Part shown: one piece after another, positions 56,804 through 64,000 of the stretch
How positions within the stretch are numbered: the first letter of the stretch is position 1
Layout of the letters: the number at the start of each line of letters is the position of its first letter
NCBI GenBank assembly: GCA_963783095.1
Contig: CAWAMR010000001.1
Span: forward strand, 124,001-188,000
Direction of reading: 5' to 3'
Source of the DNA: CAWAMR01 sp963783095
Lineage (GTDB): Bacteria; Planctomycetota; Planctomycetia; Gemmatales; Gemmataceae
Length of the DNA: 64,000 bases
Translations under genes and position numbers: made by a program
Notes under the pieces: generated by a model
The model's input: the letters and a program-made list of their open reading frames with translations, nothing else
Told to the model about the DNA's origin: nothing
The model's database searches: none

Positions 56804-57388
56804 TGTGACGCTCCAATTAGATTTAGACTACTGGTTCTCCGTTCGTTCGCTCCAATTCCAGTGCAGTTCGGCAACCTACTCCGCCAAGTCGCTCATCTTC
56901 CTTTGCATTGTAACCGAATGCCCGCATTGGACAAAGCCTTACGTCACGATCCGAAGTCCTGGCGCTGCACCTTGCCCGTCATCATCGGGAGAACCACAGC
57001 GGATATGAGGACTATTTGGCCGAACGCTACTTCTGAGGATCCCTCCTTTCATCGCTTCCGCAATTCTTGAATGATGTGGTAGACCGCCGGGCAAGTCACG
57101 CTGTTGGCTGTGTGCTGGTACGAGCGACTTGAAAACCCTTCCTTGTCCGTATGGGGAAACGCCCGGCACGACTCAGGACGGAGATCCCTCAAGAGAGCAT
57201 CGTGGTCGGCAAGCATTGCAAATCTCCTCGCGCATGGTTCCAATCGAGTTGAGAGCGATCCTGAAATAGTTGATTCTAGCGAATTCGCCATCAACTTCGG
57301 CGTCAATTGATTGTCGCTGCACAACTTCTACCATGATCGTATCTCAAGAGAGGTCGCCCTTTTTCGTTCCAGGATGTTGAGGTCGTTC
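56804..57388. other. Intergenic region, no gene recognised
   Basis: 585 bp between the divergent antitoxin gene and glgP. Short open frames exist on both strands but show no family features, ribosome sites or codon bias. The TA promoter/operator and the glgP promoter should lie here; none could be assigned with confidence. Confidence 0.6.
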
Positions 57389-59981
57389 ATGCCGAACCGT
57401 CAGATCCGGACTTTCACGGTGCTTCCCCATCTGCCGCCCCGTCTCCAACCCCTCCACAAACTCGCCTACAACCTTTGGTGGTGTTGGAACGCGGATGCCG
57501 TAGCCCTGTTTCGCCGTATCGATCCCGACCTGTTCGAACCCTCGATCATAGCCCGATTCGGCTCCTCGGGACTGTCGCAACAGTCGCGATTCGACAAGCT
57601 TGCCGAGGACGAGGGTTTCCTCGCGCACATGGACCGGGTTACCGAAGCCTTCGACCATTACTTGTCAGCCCCGACATGGTTCCAGGAAACGCACGGCAAA
57701 GATCCGAACCTTCGCATCGCCTATTTCTCCGCCGAATTCGGCATCCACGAAAGCGTGCCGGTTTATTCCGGCGGCCTGGGCGTCTTGGCGGGCGATCACC
57801 TGAAGTCGGCCAGCGACCTCGGCATGCCCCTGTGCGGCGTCAGCCTGATGTACCGCGAAGGCTACTTCCGCCAGTACCTCAACATCGACGGCTGGCAGCA
57901 GGAGCGCTATCCCGAAAACGACTTCTTCAACCTGCCGCTGATCCCGGAAACCATGCAGGACGGCTCGCCGCTGTCTGGTCAGCGTGCCGCTTGCCGGGCC
58001 GCGAGGTCTTCCGCCCGCATCTGGCGGATTCAGGTCGGCCGCGTGCCGCTCTACCTGATCGACTGCAACATCCCGCAGAACCGGCCGAACGATCGCAACA
58101 TCACCGCCCAGCTGTACGGCGGCGATCAGCACACCCGCATCGAACAGGAAATCGTCCTGGGCATCGGCGGCATCCGCGCCTTCAAGGCCTCGGGCAAGAT
58201 GCCGACCGTCTGCCACATGAACGAAGGGCATTCCGCCTTCTGCGGCCTGGAGCGCATCCGCCTGCTGATGGAGGAGAACGGCTACGATTTCGCGACCGCT
58301 CGCGAAGCCGTCAAAGGCCGGGACCTGCTTCACGACGCACACGCCCGTGCCGGCCGGCAACGACGCCTTCCCCGTCCACATGATGGACCAGTACTTTCGG
58401 CGAGTACATCAAGAGCCTGAAAATCGACCGCGACGACGTTCCTGAACCTGGGCCGCGAACAGCCCAACAATGAGCACGAAAACTTCAGCATGACCGTGCT
58501 CGCCATTCGCATGTCGAACACCAGCAACGGCGTCAGCAAACTGCACGGCGTCGTCTCGCGCAAGATGTGGAAGAACATCTGGCCCGGACCTGCCCGAAGT
58601 CGAGGTGCCGATCACGTCGATCACCAACGGCGTCCACACGCAGACCTGGATTTCGCCGGAAATCGGCCAGCTGTACCACCGCTATCTCGGCGTCCAGTGG
58701 GAAGAGGAGCCGACCAATTTCGACATCTGGCAGCGGGTCGACGCATTCCCGACGCCGAACTGTGGCGGACCCACGAACGCCGCGCGAGAACGCTCGTCTC
58801 CTTCGCCCGGCAAGCGACTTGAAGAAGCAATTGCAGCGCCGCGGGCGCCCGCCGGCGGAGATCGAAGCCGCCGACGAGGTCCTCGATCCCGGATGCGCTG
58901 ACCATCGGCTTCGCCCGCCGCTTCGCCACTTACAAGCGCGGCAACCTGATCTTCCGCAACCTCGAGCGGCTGGCGGCCATCGTCAACAACAAGGACCGGC
59001 CGGTGCAGATTCATTTTCTCCGGCAAGGCCCATCCGAAGGACCACGGCGGCAAGGAACTGATCGCCCAGGTCACGCAGTACGCCCGCCGGCCCGAGTTCC
59101 GCCGCCGCATCGTCTTCCTCGAAGACTACGACATGAACATCGCCCGCTACATGGTGCAGGGCGTCGACGTCTGGCTGAACAATCCGCGGCGGCCGCTGGA
59201 AGCTTCCGGCACCAGCGGCATGAAGGTCAATTGCAACGGCGGCCTGAACCTCAGCGTTCTCGACGGCTGGTGGGACGAAGGCTACCTCGGCGACAACGGC
59301 TGGGCCATCGGCCGCGGCGAGGAGTACACCAAGGACCAGGAAACCTATCAGGACGACGTCGAAAGCCGGCTGATTTACGACCTGATCGAGCAGGAGATCG
59401 TGCCGACATTCTACACGCGCGGCAGCGACGGCTTGCCGCGCACCTGGCTCAAGCGCATGAAGCGCTCGATCGCCACCAACGTGCCGGTCTTCAACACCAA
59501 CCGCATGGTGAAGGAATACACCGAAGTCTGTTATCTCCCTTCCTATCAACGGTTTGTGAAGTTGTCGGAGGAACACTTCAAGTTCTCCGCCGAGCTGGCA
59601 AAGTGGCGCGCTCGGCTGCGCGGCAGTTGGGGCCAGATCCAGGTTGTGAACGTCGAGGCCACGGGTGGCGACTTGATGCGGGTCGGCGCGGAGTTGGCCG
59701 TCAAGGCGAAGGTTTCGCTGGGTGGAATGTCGCCGAACGATGTCGAGGTTCAATTGTTTCACGGCTTGCTGGACAACCGCGGCGAGATCGCTCTACCTCG
59801 CACTCTGACATTGATCCCGGAACCCGCGCAGCAACCTTCGCCCAACGGCAGCAGCGTGTGGGTGTATTCGGGAACCTTGCTCTGTCAAAGCAGCGGACAA
59901 TATGGCTACTGTGTGCGGGTGTTGCCGAAGAATGAGTTGCTGGCAAACTCGTTCGAGCCGGGATTGGTGACTTGGGGATAA
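57389..59981 (+). pseudogene. glgP: Alpha-glucan (glycogen) phosphorylase, at least eight frameshifts
   Basis: ATG 57389 (TTGAGG upstream). 'LHKLAYNLWWCWNADAVALF', 'IAYFSAEFGIHESVPVYSGG' and 'LGVLAGDHLKSASDLGMPL' identify the short (TIGR02094-type) phosphorylases. Frames then change near 58325, 58397, 58440, 58586, 58744, 58815, 58890 and 59015 (six apparent one-base gains, two losses), with a compensating pair near 57975-58010. Conserved pieces appear in every frame: 'FTTHTPVPAGNDAF', 'PITSITNGVHTQTW', 'IGFARRFATYKRGN', 'VWLNNPRRPLEASGTSGMK' and 'VNCNGGLNLSVLDGWWDEGY' (pyridoxal-phosphate region). From 59030 to the stop at 59981 the frame is intact. Protein conservation is high throughout, so either decay is very recent or this stretch was badly sequenced; its G+C is clearly higher than its surroundings. 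Confidence 0.85.
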
Positions 59982-59986
59982 GGAGA

Positions 59987-60044
59987 TGACAAGGTGACCG
60001 GGTGACCGGGTGACAAGGTGACAAGGTGACAAGGTGGTGAGGTG
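59987..60044. repeat. Tandem GGTGACAA/GGTGACCG repeat
   Basis: About seven units of 7-9 bp directly after glgP. An inverted match (CTTGTCACCTTGTCACC) lies at 61076-61092, just after the next gene, so gene 60087-61067 is flanked by inverted repeats of this unit. Repeats of type GGTGACAAGGTGAC are frequent intergenic simple repeats, so the pairing may be chance. Confidence 0.75.
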
Positions 60045-60086
60045 AATTCTTCATCGCCTTACCACGATTAAAAGAGGTAAATTCCT

Positions 60087-61067
60087 GTGATCGCTACTTG
60101 CGTGTATCCGTTTTTGTTGGCAGTCTTGGCTGCCCCCGCGCCCAAAGAAGAGCACAAGGCCGACGAGTTATTGAAATATCTTCCGGATGACACGATCACG
60201 GTCTTGTACGTTCAGACAGGAAACGGATGGGAGACAAAGTGGGGCAAGGAAGTTCGCCGACGGATCGATCCCCTGCTGAAAAGACTGAATCAGGAGAACG
60301 ACGATCGCTCTGCCGACAGTTGGTGGATGATGTTGGCGAATCTCGAAGCCGCAACGGTTGGGCAATTCGCCGTTGGTGAGGAGTTGGAGAACTTCTGTGC
60401 GGTGCTTCGTTTTAAGGATGAAACCTACCCTACTGCCGTTAAGAGAATGTGGAAAGCAGATCGGGAGAGCCTGAAGGATCTGACCGTCGGCAAGTACAAG
60501 ATGAATTTTCGAGAAAACGATCATGCCTGTTTTGGGTTTGTTGATCCACGAACAATGGTATTTGTTCTGCTGCATGAGACGCCGAAAGAAGAAAGGACAC
60601 TTATCAAGCAGATGGAAGGGATGTTTGCCAAACCGAAAGAGGAGATCACATTCAACAAGGATCTTCGAGAACTCTTGGCCAAGACGGGGTATCGCGCCAA
60701 CGCAATCCTGGCATCCGCACATCCAAAAACGTCAGCTTCCATAGCGTTTTTCTTGCGCGCCAACTTTGGCGATGGGAAAGAGGTCCGCGACCTAATGAAA
60801 CCTGTCGTTCGCATTCAAGGTTTGGTCGAAATCGGTGACGAGATGAGGTTGCAATTGAAACTCACGACCAAAGATGCGGAAAGTAACCAAGCCTTCGGGA
60901 AGGCATTCAAGGAATTCGTCGCGGAGCAGCGGAAGAATCTGGCATCGTCACAAAATCCATTGTTGAAAGCTCTGGGAGAGGGTGCAGAGGTAGTCGTCGA
61001 ACCGACCGGAGTAACACTCAAGACCAAATTGACGCTGGAAGATTTGAAACGGTGGGAACCGAAATAA
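60087..61067 (+). CDS. Secreted protein of unknown function
   Basis: 326 residues, GTG start at 60087 with AGAGGTAA 8 bp before. Signal peptide ('CVYPFLLAVLAAPAPK'), then an alpha/beta-looking domain ('LLKYLPDDTITVLYVQTGNG', 'DHACFGFVDPRTMVFVLLHE', 'VVRIQGLVEIGDEMRLQLKL'). It resembles the planctomycete secreted proteins that score amounts of a bound partner rather than a known enzyme; no catalytic residues are clear. Flanked by the inverted GGTGACAA repeats. Not recognised. Confidence 0.7.
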   Translation: MIATCVYPFLLAVLAAPAPKEEHKADELLKYLPDDTITVLYVQTGNGWETKWGKEVRRRIDPLLKRLNQENDDRSADSWWMMLANLEAATVGQFAVGEELENFCAVLRFKDETYPTAVKRMWKADRESLKDLTVGKYKMNFRENDHACFGFVDPRTMVFVLLHETPKEERTLIKQMEGMFAKPKEEITFNKDLRELLAKTGYRANAILASAHPKTSASIAFFLRANFGDGKEVRDLMKPVVRIQGLVEIGDEMRLQLKLTTKDAESNQAFGKAFKEFVAEQRKNLASSQNPLLKALGEGAEVVVEPTGVTLKTKLTLEDLKRWEPK

Positions 61068-61276
61068 GGAACACTCTTGTCACCTTGTCACCGTCGTCGT
61101 TTCAGCCGAGTTTATGCTTGCCTCGTTCAGCGACACGAAGTATACTCCAAAAACTCTTTTTTTCCTGTCATGCCACGCGATCATCCCGCGCTCGGTGATT
61201 CTCGTGCAGTGCAATGGCGTGATCGCGGGTTGCGGTTCAACTTCACAAGCGTCGTCGGAAGCCGGAGGTGCGCATC

Positions 61277-63475
61277 ATGCCCGACGACAAGCTCCACCAT
61301 CAGCCCGGATCTGTGTCTATTCCCGAGAATTCAAGCGATGTAGAAACAGGGCCCGAAATCGCTCCGAATGTCGCGAAGGATGTTGTGCCGGAATCGCTGG
61401 ACGGGACGGTTTCCGAACATCCGAAGAATACACCTGAGCAACCCAAGGGAGAGACCGATCCGGGCCGTCGAGGCGGCACCGGTAGCACCTCGGTACCAGG
61501 CGAGTTGCAAATCCGCGGTTACGATCTTCTTCAGAAGCTGGGTCAGGGTGGCATGGGTTCGGTGTATCGAGCCGAGGATCGAATGTTGCGGCGGCGCGTC
61601 GCACTCAAGGTGATGATGCCGGCGTTGGCTGCTGACAGTATTGCCCGGGACCGGTTCCTCCGCGAGGGTCGCGCAGCCGCTGGGATCCATCACGACAATG
61701 TGGTCACCATCTATCAAGTCGCGCAGCAAGAAAACATTCCTTTCATCGTCATGGAATTATTGGAAGGCGAGGCCCTCGATAGCCGGCTTGCCTCAAAAAA
61801 GCGGTTGTCAATATTCGAGATCCTTCGGATTGGCCGCGAGACAGCAACAGGCTTGGCCGCCGCTCACAAACTCGGTCTGGTTCATCGAGACATTAAGCCT
61901 GCGAATCTTTGGCTGGAATCCCCCAACGGTCGAGTCAAGATTCTCGATTTCGGCCTGGCCCGTCAGGTGGAAGACGACGTTCACCTCACACAGAGCGGCG
62001 CAATTATCGGGACGCCGGCATACATGTCGCCCGAGCAGGCTTGCGGCGAAAAAGTCAATGCGCGAAGCGATTTGTTTAGCCTCGGTTGCGTGCTGTATCG
62101 TCTCTGCACAGGCCAAAGTGCCTTCCAGGGTAAGAACATGATGGCCATTCTTAAGGCCATCAGCGAGAAAGTGCCGACACCTGTTTACAAACTTAATCCG
62201 GAAGTTCCCACCGCACTGGAAAATCTGATTCACCGGCTCCTCGCCAAAGACCCGGCCAAGCGTTTTCAAACCGCCAAGGAAGTCGTCGCCGCATTGCGCG
62301 AGATTGAACTGGGATCTGCGAGTGACACGCGCCGATTCCCGTGGATCGTGTCGAGCTCGGCAGCGATCGTCGGTGTGGTGCTGTTGGTGCTGTTGGTGCT
62401 CCCACGCAATAAGAGTACCCTACCGATCCAGACGGACGATCCTAATGCCGAGGGAAAGGCGAACCGGCGATTGGAAAAAGTTCAATTGGACAAGTCGAAG
62501 GATACTCCTGTCCTGACAACTGAAGCCGACCGATTCGCAGCAGAGTGGGTGCTGTCCATCGGGGGGACGGTTTCCATCAGAGGAAAAGGCGACATTAAGA
62601 CGTCCGCTGACCTGCCTCGATCGACTGTTCGGTTAACCGGTGTCTTACTGAACGACAACAAGCAAGTGAGCGACGCGGGACTGGTCCACGTCAAGGATTG
62701 CAAGAACCTGACGGCCTTCGATCTGGGCGGCACATTAGTTAGTGATACAGGACTGGCCCACTTCAAGTACTGTAAGAACCTGACGAGCTTCAACCTGGGC
62801 GGCACGCTTGTGAGCGACAAGGGACTAGTCCACTTCAAGGATTGCAAGAACCTGACGGCCTTCGACCTGGCCTTCACTCAGGTAGGCGATGCGGGCCTAC
62901 TCCATTTGAAGGACTGTAAAAGCCTGACGAGCTTTGGCCTCGGTTTCACTCAAGTGACCGATTTCGGCCTCAGCTATTTCAGGGATTGTAACCTGACGGG
63001 CCTTGCCCTGGGAGGCACGCGGGTGACCGACGAGGGACTGGCCCTGTTCAAGGACCGAAAACACCTGGTGCATCTCGACCTCCAAGACACGAAGGTGAGC
63101 GACGCGGGGCTTGCCAATTTCAAGGAGTCCAAGAATCTGACATACCTGGATCTGAAACAGGCAGGACGCGTGAGCGACATCGGCCTTGCCAACTTCAAGG
63201 GCTGCAAGAACCTGACAAATCTCCAGTTGGGCGACACATTAGTGAGCGACATGGGACTGGAGTGTTTCAAGGACTGCAAGAATTTGACTGTCCTCAACCT
63301 GTGGGGAACGAGAGTGAGTGACGCGGGCTTGGCACTCTTGAAGGAATGCAAGAGCTTAAGGAAACTCCACGTCCAAAAAACCCACGTCACCGAAGCCGGG
63401 ATCGCCGAACTCAAGAAAGCTTTGCCACAATGCAAAATTGAATGGAACGGTGGTGTGATCGACGCAACGCCGTAA
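61277..63475 (+). CDS. Serine/threonine protein kinase with extracytoplasmic leucine-rich repeats
   Basis: 732 residues from ATG 61277 (GGAGG 10 bp upstream; GTG 61268 lies too close to it). About 80 low-complexity residues, then a Hanks-type kinase: glycine loop 'LGQGGMGSVYRAED', Lys in 'VALKVM', 'LVHRDIKPANLWL' (HRD), 'ILDFGLARQ' (DFG), 'GTPAYMSPEQ' (APE-like). A membrane helix ('WIVSSSAAIVGVVLLVLLVL') is followed by about ten ~24-residue LRRs ('VSDAGLVHVKDCKNLTAFDL', 'GGT'). The LRR part should lie outside the membrane and sense a ligand, with the kinase signalling inside; partner unknown. All catalytic motifs are intact. Confidence 0.93.
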   Translation: MPDDKLHHQPGSVSIPENSSDVETGPEIAPNVAKDVVPESLDGTVSEHPKNTPEQPKGETDPGRRGGTGSTSVPGELQIRGYDLLQKLGQGGMGSVYRAEDRMLRRRVALKVMMPALAADSIARDRFLREGRAAAGIHHDNVVTIYQVAQQENIPFIVMELLEGEALDSRLASKKRLSIFEILRIGRETATGLAAAHKLGLVHRDIKPANLWLESPNGRVKILDFGLARQVEDDVHLTQSGAIIGTPAYMSPEQACGEKVNARSDLFSLGCVLYRLCTGQSAFQGKNMMAILKAISEKVPTPVYKLNPEVPTALENLIHRLLAKDPAKRFQTAKEVVAALREIELGSASDTRRFPWIVSSSAAIVGVVLLVLLVLPRNKSTLPIQTDDPNAEGKANRRLEKVQLDKSKDTPVLTTEADRFAAEWVLSIGGTVSIRGKGDIKTSADLPRSTVRLTGVLLNDNKQVSDAGLVHVKDCKNLTAFDLGGTLVSDTGLAHFKYCKNLTSFNLGGTLVSDKGLVHFKDCKNLTAFDLAFTQVGDAGLLHLKDCKSLTSFGLGFTQVTDFGLSYFRDCNLTGLALGGTRVTDEGLALFKDRKHLVHLDLQDTKVSDAGLANFKESKNLTYLDLKQAGRVSDIGLANFKGCKNLTNLQLGDTLVSDMGLECFKDCKNLTVLNLWGTRVSDAGLALLKECKSLRKLHVQKTHVTEAGIAELKKALPQCKIEWNGGVIDATP

Positions 63476-63631
63476 CGATGCGGTCCAACCAAGCGGCTTG
63501 GGGACTGAACAGCAATTTGCCCTAACTCCTAACTCCTTACTCCCAACTCCTCACTCTCCCTTGCATTTCTTGCCCTCACAATCGATAATCTCATTACACC
63601 CCTTCGCGGTCGTCTGCATAGGATGCAACGC

Positions 63632-64000
63632 ATGCGTCATTTCATTTGCATTGTAACGCTTTTGCTGCTCGCTGCTCCTGAGGCATCAGCGCAGTTCTTG
63701 CTGCCACCGCCGGGCATCGGCATGATGAACCGGGGCGGCATCGGTTTCGGTTATCACAATCGGCGATTCGCCATCGGCGGCGGGCTAGGCTACACCTCGG
63801 TTTTCAACTACGGCGGATTTCCTTTCGGCGGCTATTACGGATATTCCATGATCTCGCCCATCCTTCCTCCCCCTATTATTGTTGTCCCTCCGCCGATCAT
63901 TGTCCTGCCGCCGCCGGTTGTGGTGGCCGGGCCCCAGCTATTTGTCGATCCCGCGCCGCCGCTGATCGATCCGAAGCGATTCATCGTGATCAGTCCCAAT
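63632..64000 (+). CDS. Secreted Gly/Pro-rich protein, C-terminus beyond window
   Basis: Read directly at the window edge: 123 codons, open to the end. ATG 63632 (or the in-frame ATG 63623). Signal peptide ('FICIVTLLLLAAPEASA'), then a Gly/Phe/Tyr-rich stretch ('FGYHNRRFAIGGGLGYTS', 'GGFPFGGYYGYS') and a Pro/Val/Ile repeat ('PPIIVVPPPIIVLPPPVVV'). No family recognised; such low-complexity exported proteins are frequent in planctomycetes. Confidence 0.72.
   Translation, partial: MRHFICIVTLLLLAAPEASAQFLLPPPGIGMMNRGGIGFGYHNRRFAIGGGLGYTSVFNYGGFPFGGYYGYSMISPILPPPIIVVPPPIIVLPPPVVVAGPQLFVDPAPPLIDPKRFIVISPN

Noticed and set aside
57049..57324. Possible transposase remnant on the minus strand upstream of glgP
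   Set aside because: No DDE or HTH feature could be seen; composition is non-coding.

Overview
The window looks like a planctomycete chromosome, most likely from the Gemmatales/Gemmataceae side of the phylum. The signs are two DUF1559 prepilin-like proteins, two giant beta-propeller/HEAT/cytochrome c proteins of the Planctomycetes-Verrucomicrobia type, an ECF sigma factor fused through a membrane segment to a beta-propeller, a Ser/Thr kinase with leucine-rich repeats, a methenyl-tetrahydromethanopterin cyclohydrolase, many TPR and HEAT proteins, and intergenic inverted repeats that translate as TRSVSEDPADAEGEA. No rRNA, tRNA or CRISPR array was recognised.

Layout. 1-4783 (minus): partial Uma2-type nuclease, TPR/gluzincin peptidase, 5'-truncated Rpn-family gene, secreted esterase. 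4911-8249: an IS1380-family element split by an ISKra4-family element, both with target duplications. 8357-11741: BFD-like [2Fe-2S] protein and a frame-broken C45/M1-like protein. 11870-23482: glycosyltransferase, cytochrome c/HEAT protein, YiiX-like papain-fold protein, mch, Rpn-like nuclease with a partial tandem copy, DDAH-like hydrolase, broken zinc-ribbon membrane protein, nnrD and pckA. 24566-30703: long TPR protein and the DUF1559 pair. 30704-31636: repeat-rich non-coding DNA. 31637-39430: HEAT protein, TMTC-like membrane TPR protein, zinc-ribbon protein and a second cytochrome c/HEAT giant. 39886-42403: two tandem NAD-dependent epimerases. 42423-49072: sigma-propeller fusion, orphan antitoxin, coiled-coil, HEAT and unknown proteins, dcd. 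49163-56803: a DUF58-BatA-VWA operon with toxin-antitoxin-like genes at every junction. 57389-64000: glycogen phosphorylase, a secreted protein of unknown role, kinase-LRR protein, and a partial secreted Gly/Pro-rich protein.

How the genes work together. The clearest functional unit is the Bat-like operon (DUF58, BatA/VWA and VWA membrane proteins). A MazF-type pair lies upstream of DUF58, a zeta-like kinase toxin with a small partner lies between DUF58 and BatA, and a Phd-like antitoxin lies between the two VWA genes. Central metabolism is represented by pckA, glgP, nnrD, mch and dcd.

Many genes that read as one protein family are split by frameshifts: C45/M1 (3), zinc-ribbon (2), TPR (2), cytochrome c giant (1), epimerase (1), DUF58 (1) and glgP (at least 8). 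A zeta-like toxin gene carries one in-frame TGA. The flanking protein sequence is well conserved, so some of these may be sequence errors rather than real decay. They are marked pseudogene/frameshifted, but the alternative is stated each time.
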